Assembly: GCA_013399855.1 (NCBI GenBank)
Contig: VXAY01006959.1
Location: 295,043-359,042 of the forward strand
Reading direction: 5' to 3'
Source of the DNA: Oxyruncus cristatus
Lineage: Eukaryota; Chordata; Aves; Passeriformes; Cotingidae
DNA length: 64,000 nt
Shown: positions 1 to 11,300 of the stretch, piece after piece
How positions within the stretch are numbered: position 1 is the stretch's first letter
Layout: each line of letters opens with the position of its first letter
Notes under the pieces: model-generated
What the model saw: only the letters and a program-made list of their open reading frames with translations
What the model was told of the DNA's origin: nothing
The model's database searches: none
Position numbers and translations under genes: made by a program

Positions 1-1044
1 AGGGCAACCCTTTCTTTTCCTTCCCCGTGATTGTTTTTTGCTGGTGTGTTGCCTGCTGTGGCAGTGCAAGGGAGAGCAGCCTTTGCAGGAGGGAGGTGGA
101 AGGGCAGAGTGCTTGTTGCCAGGGGCTCTTTGCCATAGCGAGTGTTTCTCCACTGGAGCAGCAGTGGATCCCTCAGCAGGTGCTGCAGCAGCACCTCTGT
201 CAGAGAGGCATCACATGCCCCTCCCGAGCCCTCCTGTCACCTCTTCCCTGAGAAGAAAGGTATCTCCCAGGCACCTCTCTAGCATCTGCCTTTACTTCCA
301 ATGCTTGTTATCTCAGAGGATCTCAGGAAGCCACAGGCTTGACATGGGACGAACATGCTCTGCCCTGTGCTTGGTGTCTGGTCCTCTCCTCCTGGGTGGT
401 TCCTTGCCACGAGGGGGGTGAGGTTTGGTGGGTTTTTGGCAGGAACTGGCTCAGCTCTGGGCACAAGGCTGGGCTATGTGTGCTGTCATCAGCACCAGCC
501 GATCAATCCAGAGAACAGAAATCCCAGTGCCACGGGAGAGCACTGCCTGGGGAAAAAGTGGCAGTTCTGAGTGTTGTCCAGCCCATGTCCAAACTGAACT
601 GGTGCTTTGGCATCTCTAATCAGGTGTTACTGAAAAAGCCCCTTCCTCACCATGCTTTGTTCTCCACTGGCTGTGGATCAAATTGCAGGAGGAGGGATTT
701 GATTCTGGCATCATTTTAAAAATATTTTCATTCTATCTACTGAGGGAAACAAAGTACAGAGAAGATTTCTCAGCACTGGGACAAGAGTGGCTCTGAAACT
801 CTTTTCAGACAAACAGGTGTTTGAGCTGTAGGACTGATGGGTGGTGCTTACAGACATGGTTATTGCAGCAGGCAAAAAATCCTAGAGTGCGAGGAAGTTC
901 TCCCAGGGGTTACTGTGAGTGTCTCCCTGGAATCCTTGGCACCTCGAGTCCACCCAGTGGCATCAGCCATAGGAGAGCAGTAGCCCAGCAAATACCGGTA
1001 AGTTGCTGCTCTCTTGGTATAGGATGGGATTTTGGGGTGGCTTC

Positions 1045-1117
1045 GCTGCCTGTGGCAGAGGGGTTGGAACTGGCTGATCTTTAACATCCCTCCCAACCCA
1101 AACCATTCCACAATTCT
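1045..1117 (+). repeat. CR1 LINE 3'-end fragment
   Basis: Short stretch in sense orientation, ending in the typical CR1 tail (cccaacccaaaccattccac). 5' truncated. Confidence 0.7.
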
Positions 1118-3654
1118 TGCTCTTCCACCTGTTCAAGTGGGGTTCGAGTCCTGCAGAAAGTTGTGCTGCTGCTTTGGGACCAGTGAGGATTTCCCTGGGC
1201 AGGAACCCAGCATTTTGTGTTGGGATGTATCAGCACGGGACAACTTTGTGGTTTTCCAGGGATCACTTTGCTGCCAGGGGCAGTGCTGAGTGTTGAACTG
1301 GGAACAGATTCACTTTTGGCAAGCTTGAAAGCATTTCAGGTGGCTTCTGTCCCTGCTCTACTGCAGTATGGAATAAAATCAGTGTTAGGGAAGATGCTGT
1401 AGTTAGACATCACCATTTTGACAGGTCGAATTGCAGGATATTTATTAGCATAGCTTGGAAGGTTACAGAAAGATTTGTCAGATAAACTAGCAAACTCAAG
1501 TGTCTCATGTGAAATTCCCAGAATTTTGTCCAGGTTCTTTTAACTGTTCTTCAGCCTCTCAACAATTCATCCCATTCAGGCATTTCTGGAAGACCCTGTG
1601 GGAGTTGCTGCTGCAAACTGAATGTCTGTCGCTTGGGGATCAGGCCCTGCCTGCCCCATGTTTGTCTGGGTGCCCTGGGAGGCAGAAGGCAGCAGCTCTG
1701 TGAGGTGTTTGCCTGTGTTTTACGGAAAAAACTCTTCTCTCGTGGTTTCCTTTGCAATCCCAGGAAGAGAAGGACATCCCTTCGTCCTTGCTGGCCTCTG
1801 CACAGCAGGTTGTTTGTCTGTATCAGGATGCCATGATAAGACACAAGGACAGCAATGGAACCATGCTGCCACCCCCAGCACTGCTCACTTGCTGGCAGAG
1901 GTGGCCATCCTGCATCCCATCCCCTACAGTGCTTGAGGAACAGTTTATGAACATGAAAGCATACAGTGATTTTATAAAAGAGTGGTCTCTTTAATTGATT
2001 GCAGTCAGTAATTAGAGCCCCCACTGTCACTGATGGTGTGGACCTTCAAGGATGTGCTGTACTCCTTTTCAGCAGGAGTACAGAACCAGTGGGAGTAAGA
2101 GCTGCACATGCAGTGGATCTGTAAAGCATTTCATCCAGTGTCACAGGAATTTGTTCTTGGAATGTGGACACGGGTGTCTGAGCTTCCTCACGGCCTGTGC
2201 TGGGAGCGAGGTAGTGTGGGGAATGCTGGGGAACGCCGAGAGATACTGGGACTGCTACTGGGGAAGCTCTCAGGCCTGGTGCTGCGAAACCTCTCCCAAG
2301 GCTATCAGGAAGAGGTGACATAGAGCATATTAATGACCTTTTTCAGTGGCACTTAATTGGGAGGAGCAGCGAGTGCCAGAAAGTGAACTAAGACGAAAGG
2401 CTGTAGCTGAGTGAAAAAGGGGCAGAAAGAAATAAATGAGATTCAAGCTCTGGGCTTCCTCTTCCCATCAGTAATCCATCTCTTCCTTACCTGTGTCTGC
2501 TACACATGTTCCCTTCCTTTTGTATGTAAAAATGTTCTGTTTGGAAATAACAAGCAATCTGGGGAGTGGTATGACTTGCCTTTACAGACAAGAAAGGTAA
2601 AAAAAGGAGGCAAGCTTTGCTGCTTCCTTCTTCAACAGTGCCAGCTGGAGAGTGTGGGGTCAGAGCTCACACCAAGCCCCCCAGGACTAGGGCTGCCTCT
2701 CTTTTCCTTGGAGCCTGGCATTCTAAATGAGAAACAGGCCACATGGTCATGCTGCCAGTGTGTCAGGGTGTGGGATAGTCCATCCTCTGGCCAGAGCAGG
2801 CATCAGGGCATTGTCCCCCTGTGTGTGACCAGCTCATGATACCCCAGCCTCAGCTCACCGCTGACACTGGTGGCTCCTGGAGCTGGTGATGCAGCAGTGG
2901 GGAGCTCTGCTGCTTCCTGGGATTTGTCTCCTTGTGTTTTTTAATCATTATTTTATTAAAGGAGAGGGTGCCATCAGATAAGTCATTGTGGATGCTCTGT
3001 CAGTGTGATTATTTTAATACTGCAGCACTGCTGGTGTGTTTTGCTGGAACATTCACATATTGATTCCAGATTCCTTTGTTGCCTGTTGGAGAAAGAAAGT
3101 CCCTTCCCCTCACTCCCTGTTCGAGGGAAACAAAGAGTAAAGGAAGGCAGATGTTATCTGAGGCTTGCTCACATACCGAGGTGATTTCTGAGAGCTGCAG
3201 AGCCACTTACTGACTCAATAATAGAGGTTTGTTTTCACACCCTTAATAGATTTTTGAATTGTTTTGCAATGGCAAAGAAGAATGCTCACTTGGGGACAAA
3301 GCAGGGATCTCTGAGCTGGATCACCTTTGTTCTGCTTTCAGAAACCTGCCCAGGGGACATTCCTGTGCCACAGGGGACAGAGTGGTGCTGGAGGGGGGGA
3401 ATACCATGTCCCTCTTGGGCTCCTCTTGCTGGGCAGTCGATGGCTGAAAGCTCACGGTCCAAGAGCTGGGGAGGGCATGGGGAAGCCACTGCTAGGAGAG
3501 TTTACTGCACAATCTCAGTGGCAGATTTGCAGGTCTGTGTATGACCTGTACAACTTACCTGGTTGTGTTCAGTGCTGTTGCTGTGTGGTGTGTCAGGGCT
3601 CAGCCTTGTCCCCATGCTGAAACTCAAACCCACCTGTGGCCAGCAGTAAATGGA

Positions 3655-3716
3655 ATAATCACAGAATATGCCAAGTTGGAAGGGATCCACAAGGATCATC
3701 GAGTCTAATGTGCTGG
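3655..3716 (-). repeat. CR1-like fragment, antisense
   Basis: aatcacagaatatgccaagt and ggaagggatccacaaggatc, then catcgagtct, match the reverse complement of a CR1 tail of a different subfamily from the others here. Only about 60 bases. Confidence 0.6.
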
Positions 3717-3960
3717 AAAGGAGCCAGGCAGGATGAGCCCTTTCTCGTTTTGAGAGGAAACAATTGGTCATTTGGTTGATCTAGAAAAAGAGGGATAGAG
3801 TTCCTTGGATATCACTGCGTGTTACATGTTCCACAGAGCACCCCTGTGCTTTACTTATGTGGCGTATAATGCACCTGATCCTGCCTCAGTTGTGAGTCTT
3901 TTCCATTTGTTTATTTATTTATCGTCTTGTTTTCAGCCTCTGCAAAGCTTGGTATAGGCA

Positions 3961-4000
3961 CAGAGCTTGGGAAACGTGCACAGAGCTTGGGAAACGTACC
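3961..4000. repeat. 20-bp tandem duplication
   Basis: cagagcttgggaaacgtgca is followed directly by a copy that differs only in its last three bases. Confidence 0.85.
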
Positions 4001-4764
4001 CAGAGCAGAGTAACAGATAGCTGTGATTTGGTTACAAGGCAATAATTTAAGTGGACAGGTTGAGCTGATAACATAAAGCACAGGAGAGGAATCGCTTCGG
4101 TTTATAAATGTCAGCAGAACCCCTGCGAGGGAGCTGCTGCCTCAGAGCTGGCCCCGGTGCTGCTGCTCCAGCCAATATATTACAAGGAGATATAAACAGA
4201 TGTCTGAAAAAATCTGGCTGACCAAGATTAAAAGAATGGGGCTATAAATTAAAGTCTTCCTTGGCGTCACTTTAAGCAACTTTCAGGACAGAGCACATCC
4301 GAACAAATCGAGTGCTAATGCAAGGAAGGATCTCCAGGAGACCAGGAGCTTTGGGCTGCAGAGGCTCGGACACGTGGCTGCACCCAGGTGTAGGGATGGT
4401 TTGAGGGAAGAGCAAAGCCTGTCCTGGTGCTTCTGCAGCTGATAAAGGGATTAAATGGAGAACAGGAATAATGCCATCCCTGCAGCGTGTTGCCACAGGA
4501 TCGGTTTCTCCCACCTGGAAAATAAACGCTGTCATTTTGCTTTGTCATCTGTTCTCAATAAAGACCTTGTCATTCCTGCAGTGACAAGGGGTTTTTTATC
4601 CTCTGGAAGTGCTTCACCTGTTGGACACAATCTCTTGGGCTGTGAGGCAGCTGAGTGATTGAGTGGCAGGCGGGTGGCACGTCCCTGTCAGGGACACTGG
4701 GTGAGCTGCTCACACCCTGGGGCTCTCTCTCTGAGATCCATCAACCCAAGGAGATGCAGGAACA

Positions 4765-5020
4765 CATATTCAAACTGAAAGAGTGTAGGTTTAGATTAAA
4801 TATTAAGAAAAATCCTTCCCTGTGAGGGTGGGGAGGCCCTGGCACAGGGGGCCCAGAGAAGCTGTGGCTGCCCCTGGATCCCTGGAAGTGCCCAAGGCCA
4901 GGTTGGACAGGGCTTGGAGCAACTTGGGATAGTGGAAGGTGTCCCTGCCATGGCAGGGGGTGGGACTGGATGATCCTTAAAGTCCCTTCCAACCCAAACC
5001 ATTCTGGGATTCTGTGATTC
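4765..5020 (+). repeat. CR1 LINE 3' fragment
   Basis: Sense CR1: ccctgtgagggtggggaggc, then gagaagctgtggctgcccct, ggacagggcttggagcaac and the tail aacccaaaccattctgggat. 5' truncated. Confidence 0.9.
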
Positions 5021-6046
5021 AAACCATTTTAACTGTGGTTTAAAAAATTCTATGTGTGGGATATTTTTTAAGTGCTAAGGAGCACAAACAGGTGGTGGGG
5101 GCAGGGGTTTGCTGCTTCCTCCACAGCTGTAGCCCTTTCAGCAGGTTCACAAGGGGATTTCACAGCTATTTCTACTCACTGGGCAGTCAATTTAGAGGTG
5201 GGAAATTAATTAGAACGGAAACTCCTCTTTCCCTTTATGAGGAGTGAAGGATGAGATCTAGCAGCTGTCTGGGAAGTGAGACCATCCAGTAACACGTACA
5301 TGCAATGCCTACCTGTGGATACACATCTTTGATGTGTCTGAAGTGTCAAGGAGAAAAAATGTCCCAAAATGGCTTAAATATAAACATGGTTTTATATTGT
5401 TTTAATTGAGTTTCATTTCCCAAATGCAACTTAATGCAAACAATAAGTAAAAAATTAATTTCTCTCAGGAAAAAGCTAATAAGGGTATGATTCTGTTTTA
5501 GCAGCATGTGAAGCTGTGTAATTGCTTACATATGTATTGCTCCAGAGCATGCTCCCAGTTCTTGAATAGTATCAAATTACAGGAATCAAAGAGAATCAAC
5601 TATTTTTAAGGGAAATGTCTAGAAGCTACATATTGAAACATGATTAAAATTCAGGATTTCCAGCTTACTCGTTTAAATCAGCAATTTTAATCACATTATT
5701 CAAGTCAACCCACCCTCAAACACACTTTATGAATAATACTTCAAAATACCCCGAACTAAATAAGACTGGAGACCCATCTTGGGCAGCTGTAATATTTTTA
5801 AGTGACAGTGTCAATCTCTTTGTTGAAAACCGAGATGTTTTTCATGGTTTATTTATTAAAGCAGCATGTTTGTCCTGCTGTGGCATGAACCTGTGTTGCT
5901 GTGCGGAGGGAGGAGAAATCCCTGTAGCTGCTTAAGTACATGAAGGCAGAGATTTCTGCTGTGGGGTTTGGATGGTCCTGATCAATTCACGTTTAATGTG
6001 CAGAAGCAGAAGCAGGGAAGGTTTGCGTCCTCTCGGTGCTGCCTCC

Positions 6047-6440
6047 TTAGTTTGGCTGCCTCGGGTTCGGGAGTTCGTGTGCGCGGGGGGTTCGTGTTTT
6101 ATTTACCGCTCGCTGAAAACACAAACGGGAGGGCCGGTCCCCCGGAGCAGCCGGCCCTGGGGAGCCCGCTCTCCGTTTGGATGGTTCATTCAAGCAAAGC
6201 CCATCCTCCTCCTTCCTCTCCCCTGGCAGCCGAGCGGGCTGGTGCGGCCGGGGCGCCCCGAGCTGCGCTGCGCTGCCGGGGATGTGAGCGCCGGCTGCGT
6301 CCGACCGCCCGGAGCCGCTGCGGCCGCTGCTGGGGCTGTGACCCGCCTGTCCCAGCGCTGGTGTCACGGCCAGGAAAGCCGCTGGCTTTGGGAGGGGAAG
6401 GACCCAGCTCGCCCCTTGCTTTCCCTCCTGTGCAGCGTTT
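6047..6440. promoter_or_regulatory. Intronic CpG-rich segment (possible CpG island)
   Basis: CpG is dense here while the flanks are CpG-poor: repeated CGG, GCGC and CCGG words appear at about 6055-6085, 6125-6175 and 6225-6365, just after AT-rich intron. It lies about 1.8 kb before exon 4. It could be an internal promoter, a non-coding first exon or an enhancer. Long open frames on both strands across it look like GC-driven chance frames with no recognisable domain. Confidence 0.45.
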
Positions 6441-6504
6441 GTGTCGGAGGAGGGAGATGTCCTCGTGCATCCCTGTGTTGCATCAGCACACGATGACATT
6501 TTGT

Positions 6505-6592
6505 CTTAGAACAGTTTGGGTTGGAAGGGACCTTAAAGCTCATCTCATTCCACCCTCCATGGCAGGGGCACCCTCCACCAGACCAGGTTATC
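6505..6592 (-). repeat. CR1 fragment, antisense
   Basis: gtttgggttggaagggacct, then ccatggcaggggcaccctcc, is the reverse complement of a CR1 3' end. It sits about 65 bases after the CpG-rich segment. Confidence 0.8.
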
Positions 6593-8216
6593 ATTTGTTG
6601 TGTGTTCCTTGCTGGTAGCCCCCATCTCTGTGTCTCCTAAACCAGGGAGAGGAGATGGGGTGCTATCCTTTCCATGGAGATCCTACAAACTCCTTTCTGC
6701 CCAGCGTGTCCCAGCTACACCACCTGTGAGAGGCACAGCTCCTCCATCCTCCATTCCTGCAAAATTCACCTTTTCAGCAAGGGAAGATGCTCTTCTAGAT
6801 AGACATAGGTTAAAGCTCCTATATATCATAAATTAAAGGAACAGGAGGAGGTTTGGATCTGTCCAAAAAAAGTGGAAAGCACTTCAGGTGTGGAGGAGGC
6901 ATATCTGGCCTGTCCTTGCATAGTTTGAGATGGGAAGATAATCACATCTGTCCCCTTGCATCTCCAACCAATGCAACTTCCTATGGGCAGGATGTGGTGG
7001 AGAGAAAGAGGAGCTATCAGAAATGCACCTTGTTTTAATAGGAAATCCTCCAAAATGAATTTTTCTGGTTTTTCTAAATGCATTTATACCTGCTGTGGGC
7101 TTTGAAGTGTTTTTGTCTGAATTGTGACAAACATCCCAGTCTTGTGTAGGAAGCACCAGGTCTTTTGATCAGGGAAATGTCTCTTTGGTCTTGAAGAGGG
7201 AGGGATCAATCCGGTCGTTCCTGAGACTAGAGCTTTTTGTCTCTGAGTACACGTATTTATTGTACAAAATAATTACCCTTGCCGTCACTTGCCTTTGGTG
7301 GGAGATGCTCCCTGTCTCCTGCACACTGTGTTATGTTATCTGAGGTGTCTTTTTTGGTAAAAGGGAAGAGATAAACGAAAGGCTGAATAGGGACTCCTCA
7401 TCAAGAGGGAGGAAGGTGAGCAGCTGTGTGCCTGCCTGTCCGTCTCTGGCAGCTGAGATCTCTGCAGTCATTCAGCTGCAGCCTCACTCCCCTAAACATG
7501 CAGATTTCTTGCATCAAAAGAAGAAGCACCATCAAGAAGAAGCAACCAAATATCGCCTCCTCTCCATCCCAGCACTGGGCTGGCCACCAAGATGTGTTTG
7601 TGGGGAACCGTGACCAAGGAAGAACACTCTGAATTCCCCATCTTTTCTGTATTTAAAACCAAAGCTTAATGTATTCTGTGTATTTTTCTTGGCAGATAGT
7701 AGTGATCATATATTCCTTTTAATACAGTATTTCCAACCTAGCCTAGCCTTGATGTTCAGTGTACCTGGCTGGACTCTGCAGGATGCTTTGATTTCCCTTT
7801 GGCAGCTGCATTTTATGCCCCAATCAGCAACCAATTCCCCTTTCTCCATATGGTCTTCAAATCCACTCCTGATGTGGAGCTTTAGTGCTCTCCTAGGAAC
7901 TGGTCTGGGAGGGAGGAGGGAGCTGATGCTTTGCTGGGCTCAGGGTTCCACCTCTGCTGTGGATCAGAGCCACCCTGGCAGCACAGGGAGAAGTTTGGTG
8001 GCTCAGGGTGGCATATCTGGGAGGGTAAAGCAGACCTTGTGGTTCAGAGGTGCTGCTGGAGGGGAGGGCAGTTGGTGGATATCCCACTCCTGCTCACGGT
8101 GCAGGAGGAGGCTTTTCTTCCCTTCTCTGGGGGAGGAGTGTGTGCCTTCAGCTCCCAGTTCCTCACAAAGCTGGAACAATGCAGGTGCTTTGAGATAATC
8201 CCCCCTTTGTTTGCAG

Positions 8217-8337
8217 GTCAGGCTGTTCCTGCAGGGTCACACGTGAGGCTGAACCTGCAGACGGGAGAGAGAGAAGCCAAGCTCCCAGACAGTGAAAATG
8301 GGAGAAGTGACACAAGAGAAGAGAGAAGAAGAAAAAG
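8217..8337 (+). CDS. SIL1: SIL1 coding exon 4 (mammalian numbering)
   Basis: Acceptor ttgcag ends at 8216 and donor gtacag begins at 8338. The exon starts with the last two bases of a split Gly codon (GQAVPAGSH...) and ends with AG, the first two bases of an Arg codon finished by exon 5. The first 20 or so residues, through [12 protein letters not shown], are near identical to mammalian SIL1. The remainder ([17 protein letters not shown]) is different and strongly charged, so this is a fast-changing linker between the N-terminal region and the helical core. The upstream exon should end in phase 1. No such exon was found to the left. Confidence 0.95.
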
Positions 8338-11300
8338 GTACAGAGGTGCAGCGGGGTGGGTGGGCTGTGGGATTCATGCCTTTTATTAGAGGCCAGGTTC
8401 CCTGGTGCACCCAATTACTCTCTCTTCCTGAGACTTAATTGCTGATTTAAGAGTTCAGCAGTGCTCAAAATGGAGCCCTGTCCTTTGTGATCCCTTCGGG
8501 ATGGTGGTGGAAGTGCCCTGAGTGCACATTCAGAGACACCTTCATGGCTTCTCGTGCCACGACACCGAAACGAAATTTGCAACGTGGCTTCTTTGAATGA
8601 GATTTAGTCCTTTGTAATATCTGCGGCAACTGGTCTGACACTGCTTTCTGAGCTCAATCCCTGGGCACGGCTGGGAGGGGCTGTGTGACCTGTTCCAGCT
8701 AGGAGCAGGCTCCCAGCTTTCCCTGGCCCATCAGACGCTGCCATGCTCTCCAGGGATCACACTGCCTTCCTGCACCCCTGTTTTTAAACGTGTTCTAAAC
8801 GTTTCACTGGTGCTGCATTTCCCCTTGGCACCCTCCTAACAAAGACAGGTTTAGTTTCTATGGGGAATCTCTTTCCTGAAATGTGTGGGATTTCCCACTT
8901 CTTTCCTCACTCTCCCAGTGACTCCTGCTCAGGGCATGGAGACGCTCTTTATCTTCATGATGCCTCAGCAGCTGGATTTCCTTTTTTTCCATCCAAGAGT
9001 GATTGTGGCCCAGATAAACCCTCCTTGAACCAATGAGAAAGGCATAAAGAGCAGCACAACATGGTTTTTAGCGTTTCTGTGTAATTTCTGTGTGGATTTG
9101 CCCTTGCCCTGACTGATGATGCTCATCAGAACTTCAGCTGAAATCTCCAGGTTAAAGCTTGCGGGTCCTTAGCAATGATTTAGTGGCACAGGGGTGCTTT
9201 CTGTATTACAACATGAAATTCTGAGGCATAAATTAATCAGCTATTTTTATTGTGTTAGCACTTCAGATTTTTGGTCGGAGGGTTTGATTACAGAGCCTTT
9301 CTTGATTGCCAGGGTGAGGTGTGTGCAAACCACTCACAGAATACAGCACTCAGACTAATCTTTTCTTGAGTGTGGTGGTTTTTTAATCCCTTCTCTCCTG
9401 CCCTTAGCCACTGCTAGTATGTCACAGTGAAAATAGTATAGATGCAGTTGTTTACTCAAAACATGTTCTGGTTTGTTTTGTTTCTTCTGCAAGACTGGGC
9501 AAGGTGGATGTTGATGCAAATTCATTCACGTCCCAGGAGCTCAAAAAGGCCTTGGCGAAAATGAAGGAAAGTGAGAAGGCAGAAAGGAAGGTAAGGAGAG
9601 AGTTCCCTTTTGTAAAGCAATGCACAGTGCAGGGATGGGAACACACCCTATGTTACACATGGCAGAAATACGATGGGTAAAGTGATTGCTTGGGAAAATA
9701 CTGGGCAAACTAATCTGGTGAATATGAACTTACAATACCGTTGCTAACCTGTTAGTGATATAGTTCCCTGGCTTTTCTGTATGATTCTATGATTCTGTGA
9801 ATGGTTTGGGTTGGAAGACACCTTAAAGATTGTCTCTTTCTAACCCCCTGCCATGGGCAGGGACACCTTCCACCAGCCCAGGTTGCTCCAGGCTCCGTCC
9901 AGCCTGGCCTTGGGCACTTCCAGGGATCCAGGGACAGCCACGGCTTCTCTGGGCAACCTCATTTATTTCTTCAACTGCTGCTTGATTCACAAAAATGTCT
10001 GCAGACCCCAATGAGTATCAGATTGCAGTGTGACAGTATTTATAAAGGGAGTTACTTTCCCTTTTACTACTCTCCTTGCTTTAGGTTTCCAATCTCATGC
10101 CCTGGGTAGCAAAACCCAAGTGGCTATGGTGAAGCACAGGCTGAGTTTCCTTACACAAGCTCCAACCCAAAGTAAAATAGAATAGAAGTGCTGCTTTCAG
10201 CCCTCTCCAGGCTTGGAACTGTCCCCAGCCACTGGTGGGATGATATGTGACTCATCAGGTGGGTCACAGCCCCTTTGCCCTCTCCCCCTCAGCACAATTT
10301 CCTTAGGCCTTCGCTCCTCCTGCTGCCTTGGCATTGGCTCAGTTGAAGGAAAACTGCAGTAGAATTCAAGGCTCTGAAGCTGAAGTCAGAGTAAGGGTTT
10401 TTTCCCCGTGTGTGGCAGCAGGGCAGTATTTCATTTGCTCTAGGATTATTTCATTGCTGCTGGAAATGAGGATCATTGAAATGCAAAAATTAGCGATACT
10501 CTATTACATGAAAATAAGCCATATTTTAAACCCCCTGTTAGAATAGCTTTTGTCCCATCAACTGGGCTAAAAGCAGCTACATCTGATGGACCTAAAGCCT
10601 TCCATTTACAGTCACTCCTGCAGGGAGCAAATTCATCCTTTAAGGAAGTGTGTCAGAGGAGATTGAGTTACACGAAGCAAGTGCCCGTCTGTGCTGCAGC
10701 AAAGGCAGTTTGGAGTGGTTGGGGTGGGGGTGGCACTGTGTGTGGTACCTGTGGTAAACTGGCCAGCAGTCATTAGATTGACAGAGCTTTCACTTCCATT
10801 GCTCACTTGTTTTTCCCCTGATGGCTCCAGCCCTTGGCTTCTGTTGCTGTGTGAGGAGCAGGGCAGTGTGTGCAAGGGAGTGGGGCTCGTGGAAACCCTC
10901 TAGTTGGGGGTCACTCGTGGGTACAAACATGGTTTGGTGTTTGTGTTTGTGATGAATCCCTTTCAAAAGGGTCTTTCTGGCTTTCTTCTGCTCTTGGGGA
11001 AGCCCAGCTCCAGCCTGGCCTCTCTGCTTCCTCTGTCCTCTGCAGCACCAGGCTCCGTCCCCGCCTGTCCCAGTGCCACCAGTGCTCCTGTGCCTCTGGG
11101 GCTCTCCTAGGTCTTTGACGGATCCTTTTCCTTCTCACCACATGCCTTTTGTCAGCTCTCTTGGTTCGTGGCAGCCCTTGGGGTGCTGTTATTACCAGGG
11201 AGATGAGCCCTGCTTAGGACAGGCTGTCCTCTGGCCAAGCCCCATGGCCTGGCACTTCAGCAGCCCCCAGCTTATCACCACTCCTTCTGCTTCCCTTTCT

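Larger units (their letters stand above)
1..8216. other. SIL1 intron upstream of exon 4 (no gene seen)
   Basis: No exon was recognised here. I looked for the conserved HPTHEWQ-like end of exon 3 in a frame ending in phase 1 and did not find it. The stretch holds four CR1 fragments (1045-1117, 3655-3716, 4765-5020, 6505-6592), a 20-bp tandem duplication (3961-4000), an AT-rich block at about 5380-5760 and a CpG-rich segment at 6047-6440. Its place within the SIL1 gene is inferred from exon 4 lacking the N-terminus. Confidence 0.7.

Noticed and set aside
4661..4672. EWQA reading, resembling the end of SIL1 exon 3
   Set aside because: A stop codon lies two codons upstream in that frame, there is no suitable donor after it, and the rest of the motif is missing.
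5968..6618. 216-codon + frame over the CpG-rich segment
   Set aside because: Overlapping frames of similar length exist on both strands, as expected in stop-poor GC-rich DNA. There is no domain or signal peptide, and it runs into a CR1 fragment.
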